Below are positions 40,303 through 51,850 of a stretch of DNA of 64,000 nt, in pieces. Each line of letters begins with the position of its first letter. The stretch's first letter is position 1. This DNA comes from Lumnitzera littorea (Eukaryota; Streptophyta; Magnoliopsida; Myrtales; Combretaceae), in NCBI GenBank assembly GCA_024138015.1, contig JAMXBB010000007.1, forward strand, positions 90,113,925 through 90,177,924. The letters are read 5' to 3'. Below the pieces are notes generated by a model that was not told the DNA's origin, did not search any database, and worked only from the letters and a program-made list of their open reading frames with translations. The translations under genes were made by a program, and so were the position numbers.

Positions 40303-40565
40303 CTAAGTTGAAGTGAGCCGACCGAGCCGATCTAAGCCGAAGTGAACCGACACAAGTCAAAGTGAGCTGACTCAAGTTGAAGTGAGCCGACCGAGTTGAT
40401 TCAAGCGGAAGTGAGCCGATCTAAGCCGAAGTGAGCCGATCTAAGCCGAAGTGAGTAGATTCAAGCTAAAGTGAGTTTATTTAAGCTGAAGTGAGCCGAC
40501 GGAGCCAAAGTGAGTTGACCGAGCTGAAGTAAGCCGGTTTGAGCCGTTCAAACCAATCCAAGCCG
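40303..40565. repeat. AAGTGAGCCGA-type tandem repeat, about 12 units
   Basis: Repeating words of the form CTAAGCCGAAGTGAGCCGAT with unit length 20-22 bp. It stands out as GC-richer than its surroundings and lies in the U3/R part of the solo LTR. Confidence 0.85.
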
Positions 40566-41530
40566 ACCTAATTTTTCTTTTTTATTTATTTATTTATTTA
40601 TTCGTTTATTTATTTGTAAATGTTATAAATGAGAAAGAAAAAAGAAAAAAGAATGAAAAAAAAAGAAAGAGAATAAAAAAAAAAGAGAAAAAAAAAAGAA
40701 AGGAAGTAGTCTATTTATTTATTTTAATAGAAATAGATAGATTAAGTATAAAATAAATAAATAGGTTAGTAAACAAAAATCGTTCTCACACTTACAAAAA
40801 TTAAGTTTTCTAAAAATAAATGAAAATAAATAGGCCTTTTTCCAAATTAAGACTATTTTAGAGTTTCCAAAAATAAAACACCAATTAAAACCCTTTAAAA
40901 GAATTTCCTTAGATAAATTGAACTAGGTAAAAACGTAAATGCGACCCTTTTTCAAAAATTAAAATCAAACTACCTACCAAAGTTTTTTTTATATAAAAGA
41001 ACTACGTACGTTTGATCCTGAATAGTGGGTACGTAGGCACCTATACGTAAGTACAGAGTGACTTAAAATATGGAAAGTTTTATTTTTTTCCATTTTTAGA
41101 TATTTATGTAAATTAATCAATTTAGTCGAATGTATCATAATTAGATGTTTTTTAGAAATTAAAAAGGATATATTTGAAAAGCGAAGTTAAATTCGAAAAG
41201 TTAAAAGTGGTACCCGTTTAGAGTTTAATAAATTAGCCCCCGAATCCAGATCTCTAGTTTTTTAAAAAACCTTATTTATAACTTGGTTTTTTAATCGATA
41301 GACCGGTAGCTAAGTTATAACCAATCCATCCAATTGGTTATAACTTAACCCATTTTCCTGACTCCAGTCAAATGGCGACTTCAAATCTTTTTAAGTTGGA
41401 AAAAATGGTCTTCTTTAAATCCTAATCGAGGGTCAATATTAAACAGGTAGGGTTTAGTATTGATCGGTTTAAAGAAGACCTAATTTTATAAAAAGAATCG
41501 AGAAGGTGAAAAACCAAACTCGACACATAG

Positions 41531-42766
41531 CCTACGAATACCACTTCCTCCTGGCAAAAGCAATATTTCTTTACATTGCTAAATAGTTTCTCAGCACAAA
41601 GGATATCTAAGACTGGTCTGAAATGTTCACAGTGACTTGGCATGTCGTCATTGTAGACTAAGATGTCGTTAAAGTACACCACGACACACTTCTCGATGAG
41701 ATGTCTTAGCACATGGTTTATTAATCTCATGAAAGTGCTCAAAGCATTCGACAAGCTGAAGGTTATGACCATCCACTCGTAAAGTCCATGTCGAGTCTTG
41801 AATACCGTCTTCCATTCATCACTTGGCCTCATGCGAATTTGATGGTAGCCAAATTTAAGATCAATCTTGTTGAAAATCTTAGCTCTACTCAATTCATCCA
41901 ACATGTCTTCTAGCCTTAGGATCAGATACTTATATTTGATTATGATTTTGTTCATGGCTTAGCGATCTACACACATCTGCTATGTTCCATCCTTCTGCAG
42001 CATTAGAAGTGCAAGCATAGCACAAAGGCTAAGACTTTCTCTTACATAGCCTCTCTCCAGCAATTCATTGACTTGTTATTGGAGTTTAGAAGCCTACTTG
42101 AGATTCATCTGATAAGTTGGCTTATTCGGCAGTGCAACACCAGGTACTAAGTCAATGCAGTACTTTATTCCTCAAGTTAGGGGGTAACCCCTCAGGTAAC
42201 TGTTCTAAGAATAGGTCGGTATATTCATCTAGCAGCTCCTTAATTTCTTAAGGAAGCTCACCCCACTCCTTTATTTCTAATAATCGCCTGACCAACAATA
42301 GGATTGACTAGTCAACATTGATGGCTTCTTGGAGCTCGGCTCTACTCATCACTAGAGCCTTCTTTGATCCATGAGCAAGTTTCGTTTGCAACTTGTTAAC
42401 TTCTTTCGGTGGCATTGAATTCTACGTGATCTTCCAGTCATCCTTCTTGAACATATAATGTTCCTATAGCCATCATCTATCAAACAACCACAGCCTACTC
42501 AGCAACATGTGGGAAGCGTACATAGGCAGTACGTTGCAGAGGATTTGGTCAGAGTAATTCCTTATAGTAATCAAAAGTAATATTTGCCGAGTGATATGTA
42601 GTGCTCCTTTCTCACTCAACCAGTGCAACTTGTATAGCCTAGCATGTGCAATATTCAGCAGCTTCAGTTTGGAAACAAGATTGGTCGATACCATATTGGT
42701 GTAACTTCCATTATCCACAATAAGAGTACACATCTGTTCATTCACCTTGTAGGTGATATGAAACAA
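41531..42766 (-). pseudogene. Ty3/gypsy pol, protease and RT part
   Basis: The protease is at 42766-42473, with LIVDNGSYTNMVSTNLVSKL where an aspartic protease active site is expected, and ends with ASHMLLSRLWLFDR. RT follows: ILRLEDMLDELSRAKIFNKI, GYHQIRMRPSDEWKT and the catalytic box VVYFNDILVYN (about 41685-41655). The box reads YFND where active enzymes have YFDD, so one catalytic aspartate has become asparagine (a G to A change). The RT breaks off at 41531 at the nested LTR and resumes left of 39438. Between 42470 and 41960 the reading is broken by stops. Confidence 0.85.
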
Positions 42767-42787
42767 ATTCTCTCTTTCCTCCTCCTC

Positions 42788-44150
42788 TCATGAGGGTACC
42801 ACGCTCATCGTATGTTGGATAACCATGAGTAACTGGTCTAATTTCTCGAGAAACACGTCCTCCTCAATTAGTTCTTTCTTAGCATTTTCTTTCTCGATTA
42901 GAACCTCTTCCTCCTCGGGTTCCTCATCCGTACTCTCTACTTCTAACTTTAGGATGTCTCCTTTAATGACCATCATCCTTCGGTTTGGGTACTGAGCAGC
43001 CATATGTCCAAACCCCTAGCACTTGAAGCACTTGATTTGATTAGTCTTCCTGCCGGACCCTTGCCCCTTCTCATACGTTTGGGTCAGCACTATATCTTCA
43101 AGTCGGCCTTTTTGCTTGGCTCTGTACTCAACTAAGCTTGGTAACTTACTTAACCAAGTCGGCTACTCGGCATTTTAGTCGTTACTCGACTCCTTCTTTG
43201 CCTCTCTACTTACTGGACAATCCTAATAGCTTCATCCATTGTGTCTAGTCATTAGAGCTCCACAATGTCTCGGATGTCTCCTCTTAATCTAATAGAAAAT
43301 CTTGAGACTATTTAGGCTAGTAGTTCCTTCACTTCACATTGTATCATAAGCATTTGGAATTCTTAAACATACTCATCAACAATTCAGCCTCCTTGTCTCA
43401 ACTCCTGAAGCCGAGTAAAAGTATCTTAGAGATATGTTTCTGACACGAATCTATTTCTGAGCATTCTCTTCATCTCGAGCCAAGTGTTATCTCTCGATAC
43501 CTTTCTCTTCTTCTCATGGCCTGAAAATTCTTTCACTACATGGCGGCATATCCGGAGAATTCAACAACAATAGTCCTCACTTTCTCATAATCCTCATATT
43601 GATTATAATCAAATACATGCCCTACCTTCTCTTCCTAATCAAGATATTCGTCAGCATTCTTAGATTCATTGAAACTCAGAATCCGAAGTTTCACATAGTC
43701 GAATGCTTTGGAGACTAATACACGCTCCTCTTCAAAATACTTTTCTTCCTTCTCATCAAGCTCTCTCAAGTCTATCCTTCATCTTACTCGTTTGCCAACT
43801 CCTTCACCTCAAACTGGTCGAGCTGGGTTCTAACTTCTAACAGGTTAAGTAACTTGTAGAGTGTTATGTGTGGCCTCAGTGGGTCGGCAAGATAGTGTAT
43901 AAACAGCTTAAGTTAAGTTAGATCTACTAAGAGGTTAGCTACCTCATCAAATCTCTTATCAGTGCTTCTATGAGTTCCCTGAGATTATCATCCATGGTGG
44001 ACTACTCTACTGTCATCACCAAGACTAACATTCATAATTGGGTCTATCATTTTCTTCTCATAGATTCACAACTCAAATAACACTTCAGGAAGGTAACAAT
44101 TAACAACACAATAGACAATTTAACACAGTAACGTGCTCTATTTCTCACAT
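42788..44150 (-). pseudogene. Ty3/gypsy gag with zinc-knuckle remnant
   Basis: The minus strand shows a gag region broken by stops (about 44000-43080), then a zinc knuckle CFKC.GFGHMAAQY near 43035-42995, where the fourth ligand cysteine is replaced by tyrosine and one position is a stop. An acidic linker (ESTDEEPEEEE, from about 42935) leads towards the protease. The order knuckle-acidic linker-protease fits gypsy gag-pol. The start codon is not identifiable. Confidence 0.7.
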
Positions 44151-44208
44151 ACAAAACAAAATATAACATAACTTCAAAAAGAGCTACTACAACTCATACA
44201 AAACCTTT

Positions 44209-44220
44209 GCTCTGATACCA
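44209..44220 (-). promoter_or_regulatory. Primer-binding site (initiator tRNA-Met)
   Basis: On the minus strand TGGTATCAGAGC follows the 5' LTR end (CACAACA, 44224) after a 3-base gap, the canonical plant retrotransposon primer site. It fixes the element's direction. Confidence 0.9.
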
Positions 44221-44223
44221 AGA

Positions 44224-45055
44224 TGTTGTGAACTGTGACTAAGAATAGACAAGGCTAGTCACTGGATGGGTCTAAGCTTGCAGAAACCTCAAAAAGGGAG
44301 CAAAAATCATGAATGAAATGATAAGCAAAAACCCATGAATAGCTCCAAATAATATGACGCACTAATGGAACTTCTGAGGACTCACGGTACAATTCGATAT
44401 GATGCACGAATTGGTCCAATGAGATTACTCGCCACTTAACCTTGCTTAAAGGAAAGGATAAGAGTAATGCCGAAAGTAAACAAACAATATTTATGTAAGG
44501 AAGAAAGTACTCAAGTGTATTAAAGGTAATCTGATAAATTACTACTACAAATATAAGGGTATTTATAATCGTAAGTTAGGGCAACTTGCTCAAAAAGGAA
44601 AAGATAAAAAGGACATTTCCTAAAGAAGCAATGTATACGATACAAAAGGGTAAAAATAAATATACAAGGAAAACAATCATTGTTGCTATAGATTCTATAT
44701 ATGATACTATAAACATGGTGATGCTGCATTGGCAAGGCTGTTAGGAGATGTAGATAAAAAGTACAAATAGATAGGCTTGTTCGAACAGGGATGGCTTAGT
44801 CAATCCGAACTCTCTCTCTCGGCTTCTTAGCAAGAAAGATGCTAAGTAATTAGTCAACTTGGTGCTAAAGAGTAATCACCAACTCGGCATACTACAAAAA
44901 AATGGGCGGTCATACGACACAGCATTAAAGGTAACTCAACAAGGAAATACTCAGCCTCGGCAGAGGTTGGTTGGAACAGAAGGATTCATCATACTAGTCC
45001 CTTTAGTCCTCGAGCTCAACTACGGGTTAGAGGTCTAGTAACCTGATTCCCATCA
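44224..45055 (-). mobile_element. 5' LTR of the 8.5-kb Ty3/gypsy element
   Basis: 832 bp, minus-strand start TGATGGGAATCAGG (45055), end TTCACAACA (44224). A TATAAATA box on the minus strand lies near 44558-44565. Pairs along its length with 36536-37414. Confidence 0.9.
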
Positions 45056-45720
45056 GTACATCATCTTCTCCTTTTACAATATTTCCTCCAGAGTAAAAAA
45101 TCCCCCTCACATTATCCATGCTCAATTGTATGTCATATCAGCCTCATAAAATTCACAACACTAAAACAATCCATATCTTATATGTACAGCCATATAATCA
45201 TATACCCATTGATACAATGAACAAATTTAATACAAGAAGCATGCTCTTAACTATTGATAGTCAGTTTTCGTTCAACTTACACTCATCCCTTCGTTGGTCA
45301 AGATGCCGGATAATCGACTCTCTCGGCATTCATACTCTGTAGAAGATATACGGCACTTATGTCGAGTACAAGAAATATTCCTGGTTTGAATTCAAATTTA
45401 TGGCACGAACAATTATCATAAGCATAGTTATATTTTATAACCACTTGCTATTCCTATATATTAAGAGAGATATTAAGTCAAGAAGTCTCCAGGTATCTTA
45501 ATAGTTATTCTGACAACTGCTTTAGACATAACAACCGTCTATAAATACCGAAAAGAAACTCTGTAAGAGCTTTCAGATACTTTTTATTTACATACTTACT
45601 ATATTAAACTACCATTCTGACTTAAGCATCGGAGTGGCTGCACTAGACTGGCCCCGATACCAAGTATTTTACTCTCTTTTATAGAACTATTTCCTCACCT
45701 CAAAATTCACCAACAACACT
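45056..45720 (+). repeat. Possible LTR relic with TATA box
   Basis: A TATAAATA box at 45540-45547 is followed by 'ctgtaagagctttcag' and then by 'ctgacttaagcatcggagtg' (about 45628), the kind of R/U5 sequence seen in plant LTRs. No TG...CA limits or coding sequence. It lies between the LTR retrotransposon and the MULE right end; it could be MULE sequence instead. Confidence 0.3.
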
Positions 45721-46224
45721 AACAACAATTGATTATTTTCTAACTGTTTTATTCATACAAAAACTAACTGACTCAACCAATTGCATTGATACTATATAAG
45801 TCTACTCACAAAACATGTTACGTATACATGTATAATAAACTAATAGGTATAAATCAAAACATAAAAAAATTTGACGTACACAACAATGTACTATTAGATT
45901 CTTAATGATAATCCTATTTCACACATTTACATATTTGTAAAATGGATTAAAAGAGGAAAAAATATTGCCTTTTGGTTCATCGACTTTTAGAGAGAAATTG
46001 AGGAGATTATGAGATTTTAGTGCTGTTTTCTAAAAAATTTCCTCAAGAATTGTTGTTTGTAGTGTTCCTATGCAAAATCTACAAAATTTTTCAAGAAAAT
46101 TGAGTAGAAAATGGCTTTGTGTAGAGAGAATATGTGTGTGTGAGAGCTTTTAGAGAGAGAGAGCGACTTTTTGAAATGAAAATGAAGGAGGAAGAAGAAA
46201 GTTAGAGGGGGTTTTATGCGAGCC
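45721..46224. other. MULE 5' non-coding part
   Basis: No coding sequence. Contains GAGAGAGA and GTGTGTGT runs near 46125-46165 and is bounded on the right by the inverted end of the MULE. Confidence 0.35.
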
Positions 46225-46313
46225 AAAATCTAGTTCAATCTAAAATCGCCTTTTTAGTTGTCGTATTTCCTAAGACTGGCTTTTCTAGGAATTTTTTTTT
46301 TGTCCTTTTCCCC
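46225..46313. repeat. MULE terminal inverted repeat, right
   Basis: Reverse complement matches 30019-30140 over the GGGAAAA start, an A run with ATTC, an AATACG core, and the AGGCGATTTTA.ATTG block, with indels. Confidence 0.55.
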
Positions 46314-46636
46314 TTATTTTCATCGACTTTACTGATATTTAAAAGTATATAATTGGGAGGGGTAAAAAAAAAAAAGAAAATACTATTTGATAGCAAAAAA
46401 TTTTTATCTACAATCAACTGTCATAAAATAAAATAGATTTAGATAGATAGGTCTTAATTTGTGATATGAAATATTTTGGCTAAAACTATTCAAAAGATAT
46501 AACAAATTTTAAAATTTATATAGATATTACATTTTTAATATATATATATTATATCCATGTGTTCCTTGAAAGTGATAAGTGCTTTGAAAAATGGGCAAAT
46601 AAAATAATGAGGAAAATTTTTCAGTTATCACACAAG

Positions 46637-46742
46637 CTTCAAACATATCGAAATGATGAAACGAAGTTGATTTTTAAAAACTTATCCAGACAAACTTCAA
46701 ACATATCGAAATGATGAAACGAAGTTGATTTTTAAAAACTTA
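46637..46742. repeat. 58-bp-period tandem duplication
   Basis: A 48-base block starting CTTCAAACATATCGAAATGA occurs at 46637 and again, unchanged, at 46695. Identity in such AT-rich DNA implies a recent event. The rest of 46314-46640 holds nothing recognisable. Confidence 0.9.
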
Positions 46743-47189
46743 AAAGACAAGGAAGATTTTTCATAGAATTACTTTTGTTTGCTTAATAAAATATCTACAA
46801 CATGATCATCTAATGATTTCAAATCTGTGGTTATCCTTAAAACAGCACGATTTTTACCATCTAAAATCTCAACGAAAGAAAAAAGAAGTGGATAAACTTT
46901 TCTAAACTACTGCTGAAAACATGACCTTTAAAAATAGATTAGTTTGGGAAGATAATTATACATTTTAGTAAGCTTTCAAGTGGAATATATATATATATAT
47001 ATATTCCATTAAGAGGTTTTGTTCTTAATGATTTGGTATCATTAATTGATTCATTATCAATTTCATCTAAAACCTTAATTTTTTCTAAAAGTGTATCATC
47101 TATAACAATACTTCTTTTGATAAGAGTTGGTGTGTCTAAATTTAAAACATTAATTCGAAAGAACTGCAAAAATTGTATTATTAAAGAGC

Positions 47190-48414
47190 GATACCTCCTG
47201 ATATATTAATTAAAGAAAAAACTAATAATTATCAAAATAAGTATTCTGTAAGATCTACATATGAATGGAATATTGATGGATACTCAGAACAAAAAATCCT
47301 TAATGTCCTTAATCAAATGATAATGTTTTCTAATACTAATAAAACTATTATAAATATTACTAACTATCAAGTAGCACTCCTTTTAATATTTGGTTTTACT
47401 GGATAATTAAAAGGATAATGAGATAATTATCTCATTGAAGAACACCAAATCAATATTTTAACCTCATGTAAAATTGATAAAAATGGGAGAAGAATCTTGG
47501 TGAAAATGATGAACCGATCCAAAATATGGTCAATACATTAATCTTTTCAATCAGCCAATATTTCATAAGAGATCCTTCGCATATTAGGGATAAAGCCTTA
47601 GATTTGTTGTCCAATATGAAATGTAAGTCTTTAAGAGAATTTAGACAATATAAGGATATTTTCTTTCAAAGAGTTTTCTTTAAAAATGATTGTAATCAGC
47701 CTTTCTAGAAAGAAAAATTCTTAACTGGTTTACCTAACTTAATAGGAGAACAAGTTAGGAAGAAACTCAAAAAGGAAAATAATGGTGAAATTCTTTATGA
47801 TAATTTGTCTTATGGAGAATTAGCATCTTATGTCAACAAAATTGGAACCAATTTGTGCACTACAATTAGGTTACAAAAACAATTAAAGAATGAATAGCGC
47901 TTAAAACACTAAAGTCTAAGTGATTTATGTACTCAATATGATTCCTCTTTTGTTAATAAGAAAATGAAAAGGAATAAAAAAATCTTCTTATTCACATTCA
48001 AAATTTTCTCATTACTCACATAAAAAAGCCTGAAGAAATTTTAATAAAAAACTTTCTAAGAAACTTGAAAAACCTAATAATGAGAAAAAAGATAAAAAAA
48101 AAAGAAAATCATATAAACAATTAAGGTATTATAAATGTAAAAAAATTGATTATACAACAAACTTTTGTAAGATCAATAATAAGCTTAATGAATTAAATCT
48201 TGATGAACAAATAATGGATAATATTTTACAAATATTTTGTTATAATGAACCTTCTTCATAAAAAAATAATGGTGATAATGGAATTCAAGTCATTAACATT
48301 GAATCCACATCATCTTCATCATTTGAAGAAGATTATGAAATTAATGTTTTAACAAATGAAGAAGAAGAAATTTTTCACAATATTAATTAGTTACCCAATG
48401 ATAATGAAAAATTT
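47190..48414 (+). pseudogene. Endogenous pararetrovirus, coat-protein region (decayed)
   Basis: A plus-strand reading, with stops and frame changes, shows the character of a caulimovirid capsid region: STYEWNIDG near 47260, SISQYFIRDPSHIRDKALDL (from 47547), QVRKKLKKENNGEI near 47750 and SYGELASYVNK near 47810, then a lysine-rich segment and a damaged zinc knuckle (near 48130-48175), followed by an acidic, serine-rich tail to about 48390. One stop is at 47706-47708. It is a remnant of an integrated Caulimoviridae genome, in the Petuvirus/Florendovirus-like range by style; the genus is not determined. The solo LTR at 48415 cuts it from the protease-RT part. Confidence 0.75.
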
Positions 48415-51400
48415 TATAAACCCTAGGAAATCAGTAGTTGAACCCTAATTCAAGTTCAAGTGCCCTAAATTGTACAATAAGTCGATAAGGCTAGTAACAA
48501 TAAAAGATTGTGAAATTTAATAAATCAAATATAACACCAATAACAAAACCCTAGAAATTAATCAACACCACAAATCGCATACTAAAACCCTAAAACTTAT
48601 TTATGTACCATTAATCAAAATTGAATCCGAATTTATTAGAAATCCTAAAATTATAAATATAAACCTATAAAATAGTTAAATATTACTCGATAGTGATATA
48701 ATCATAGTCGATTATAATTTTCTACTAAATCGCATATTCGCATGAAATTTTAATGAAATCGCTATAATAACTTGTAAAAATTATAATTGTAACTGGTACT
48801 AATTAAATTAATAAATTTTCACAAAAATTTCAAAATTAATTTATGATGAGTATTGTTATAATTTGTATAATTAGAAAAATTACATATATTTATTTTTAAT
48901 TTTTATTTTCTTCCTCTTTCTTTATCTGTTTTTCTCTTTTCCTTATTTTCTTCTTTTCCTTTGCTTGCCACGTCCTAGAATCGAATTTGAAAAAAAATCA
49001 AAACAGTAGCCTACATGAGGAAATGAAGTGCCAAGTGTTGAAATTACAAATGAGAAAAATTTAGACATAATAACTTTGTCCCATCTTCATTAATTAAAAG
49101 ATTAGGATAAGATATTTTTTTTATTTTGCCCTTCTTAACTTGCTAATCATGTAAACAAAAGAAAGAAATAAAATCTAAAAAAAAAAAAACATTCTGCAAA
49201 CAACCGAAACCTAGAAGCAAAAACGTGAAGAGAAGGAAGAAAAAGAAGAAGAAAAGAAGAAGAAAAATTAAAAATAATAGGTAAGTAAAAGTATTTTAGT
49301 AGTATAAATGTATATTATATAGTATATATATGTATAAATGTAGTATTTGTATGGTATTTGTATAAATATAACATTACTATTACATGTAAAAACATAAATT
49401 GAATTATATATGCATATATAAAGACATGTATGTATACATGTATGTACATAAGTATATTATACGAAAAGAGTATGTATTATGTATTTTTTTTAGAATACAT
49501 ATAATTAGTATAAAGTATTTTTACAAAATGACTATAGTATATATATGTGTGTGTACACGTAAACTATGTATATATGTATACATATATAATTATTTTCATA
49601 TATATATATCTATACATAAATATGTAGTCGTATAGTATATATGTAGTAGTATATTTTTATAAGTGATAATATATGTATATAGGACATATATATAATATAT
49701 AATATATATTATGGTATACCAAATATATCAAATATTACATGTATCATCTAGAGTATACATATTTTATAACAAATACTATATAATTATATATATACCGAAT
49801 ACATAAAACATGAATAGGTATTTGTATGTTAGTTATATATGTATGTATTTGTATTTATGTATATGTATAAATACAAATACATGAATATATATGTATATAA
49901 GAGTATGTTTGTTTTCAATAAATATTTATACATACATATGGTGTATGACATATAATATATATATGTAGTATATAGAAAATATATATGTAATATAATAATA
50001 TCTATAAACTAAAATAAGTTTATAATTATGTAAGGAGTAGGTATATATATATATATATTATCGTAAATTAAGAGTTTTTCAATAAGGTAAAATTATAAAA
50101 TTTATCATATATATTATAAGTCTATATATATATATATATGTATAAACCGTGAAATATAGATGAATAATAAGAAAATGAGAAATAATAATGGCAATAATAA
50201 TAATAGTAATCATAATAAAGCTAAAATCTCAAAAATAGGAAGAGTATGCTCAAAATAATAAAAGTATCAAATATATGGTTTAAATAATTATTACATCATA
50301 AATATATTAAGAAAAGGAGAAAATTAATATTTTATAATTGGTAAACTTAACAAGTAAATTTTGTGATATTTTTATATCACAATTTAAACTACGAGTTACA
50401 ACGATCAAAACGGACCTTGTTACGAGAAAATACGCTCGAAAACGATCAAAATGAACTATAAATTTATAACAATCCGAGCTAAAACAAAAAAGTTACATGC
50501 GATTCAATAAAAAGCTCGAATTGACAATTTCACGTAACTAAGCGTGAAATAGACCTTACAAATTATGATACTAGTTAGCTTTAAATTCCCAAACTTACAA
50601 ATTTCTATTATTCTCAAGTGATTTCGATATAGACCCTGAGTTAGCCATGACTGAGTGAGTTTTCCTAATGATTCCACACTTATTTGTGTTTGTTGTTAGT
50701 GAATATAATTTATGATCGATAAATGAATGTGTATAGGGTTGGGTTATGCTTATGCATAATAATTGTTAATGGTGAATGTACTTTAAATTACAATAATATA
50801 TTGATTGTTGCATAGTAGATTCACTAAAAATTGATTATTTGTAACTTGGAATGATCACTGAATAAATAAGACCTAATTTTATTCGATTAGAAAAATTAAC
50901 TTGGATCACGCATAATCATGCACTGCATAACTAATTCCGGCAGTCACATTATATGGAGGTAGCGAGAGGCCATACATGGTTTGATTATTGATTGTTATAG
51001 ATTTCGTACGGTGCACATGTGTCATATGACCTTACCTTGGCCCATAGGATTACTAGGCATTAGAGGCACCAACCGCCTAGCTAAGGGTCGAGTCTAGAAG
51101 CCTTCGTTTAGGGGTGAGTGAGGGCTGCGTGAATTTACTCACAATCATATATAGAAATCGTTTTGATAAAACTGATAATGGATATACCATTATATTTTGA
51201 ATACGAAATGCGGAGTTTCGTTATGAAATAAGTTTTGATATGATACTCAATCTGACTGTACCAATGAATCTCCAACCTTGACTTCGAAGGGCATTAAATC
51301 TGAGTTGCATGCAGTACCTGGGCACTTACATATATTTGTTTGGCATACTGTTTATCATGCATTCATTTAGTTAAACTTAACTATTGTATAACTTAATTGC

Positions 51401-51845
51401 TATATGGTTGAGGGAAATTATCTCACTAAGCTAGTTAGCTTATACCCTTTAGTATTCTCTCGCAGGCCGATCTTTTTGTTGAGTCAGGCTGTCGCATGCC
51501 CGAAATTAGTTTTCTATACGGGGTTAGTATGGGAGCTGGATATCATTAGAGAGTACTTCTGATAGTTTATAGATCTGAATATGTAATTGTTATACTAGTT
51601 TAACTTAAGACATGTTTCAGACTTTGTAGTTGTAAGCTTTTATATAAATAGACCATGTGTTATGTTTTTATAATATTATTATTTATCAAGAAATGATATT
51701 GCTTAAGCTTGCACACTCTTAGTAGTTAGTAGTAGCTGTAGCCTTATATATCGTATAAAAGGTCGTCGATTCTAAGGGAATTCAATTTGCAATCCTTTGT
51801 ACGGTATACAATGACTGCCATAATTAGCCCCCTTGAGTCGTGACA
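48415..51845 (+). mobile_element. 3.4-kb solo LTR, Tekay/Del-like family, inside the pararetrovirus
   Basis: 3431 bp, starting TATAAACCCTAG (ancestral TG changed to TA) and ending GAGTCGTGACA. Flanks AATTT (48410-48414) and AACTT (51846-51850) fit a 5-bp target duplication with one change. Alignable along its length with 5602-9400; the best-kept block is at about 51045-51096 (ATTACTAGGCATTAGAGGCA and on). A microsatellite zone occupies 49300-50140. It has no coding capacity. Confidence 0.7.
49300..50140. repeat. ATGTATATAT-type microsatellite zone inside solo LTR
   Basis: Mixed TA, TG and ATGT words, equivalent in position to 6540-7330. The 78-codon frame at 49399 is low-complexity and not a gene. 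Confidence 0.8.
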
Positions 51846-51850
51846 AACTT

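Larger units (their letters stand above)
39444..41525 (+). mobile_element. 2.1-kb solo LTR nested in the RT gene
   Basis: Starts TGTAGACACCTAATTTTTGC and ends AACCAAACTCGACA, with perfect CATAG flanks. The start and an internal GTGGGTACGTAGGCACCT block (41025-41042) resemble LTRs of the Tat/Ogre group of Ty3/gypsy elements; this is an inference from short motifs. It holds a 23-bp tandem repeat (39975-40043) and a GC-richer 20-22-bp repeat (40303-40565). An 86-codon frame near 39930 overlaps the repeats and is not taken as a gene. Confidence 0.8.
36536..45055 (-). mobile_element. Two-LTR Ty3/gypsy retrotransposon, decayed, nested in MULE
   Basis: LTRs at 36536-37414 and 44224-45055, a tRNA-Met primer site next to the right LTR, and gag, protease, RT, RNase H and integrase remnants in that order from right to left. 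The order protease-RT-RNase H-integrase makes it Ty3/gypsy; the protease and RT style suggests a chromovirus but no chromodomain was verified. The outer flanks are AAACC (36531-36535) and GTACA (45056-45060), so no target duplication is visible. A solo LTR (39444-41525) has landed in the RT region. The LTRs differ visibly from each other, so insertion is old. Confidence 0.85.
30019..46313 (-). mobile_element. Mutator-like element with PMD gene and nested insertions
   Basis: The two ends match in inverted orientation: left from GGGAAAACGAAAAAAAAT (30019 on) through GAATACGGTAGCTAGAGGCG to a GATTTTATATTG zone; right, read on the minus strand, from GGGGAAAAGGAC (46313 down) through AAATACGACAACTAAAAAGG to GCGATTTTAGATTG. 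On the minus strand inside lie the remains of a MuDR-type transposase and, downstream, a PMD gene. Insertions: solo LTR 31478-32469 and an 8.5-kb LTR retrotransposon 36536-45055, plus a possible relic at 45056-45720. A 9-bp target duplication was sought (ATTATACAA left, TTATTTTCA right) and not found, so the exact tips remain open. Confidence 0.6.

Noticed and set aside
36531..45060. Target-site duplication for the 8.5-kb gypsy element
   Set aside because: Flanks AAACC and GTACA do not match. A similar GTACC lies 20 bases left of the element but is not adjacent, so it was not counted.
46939..47169. Minus-strand 76-residue frame as a gene
   Set aside because: It lies antisense to AT-rich sequence next to the pararetrovirus, contains a TA-run-encoded IYIYIYI stretch and shows no domain.
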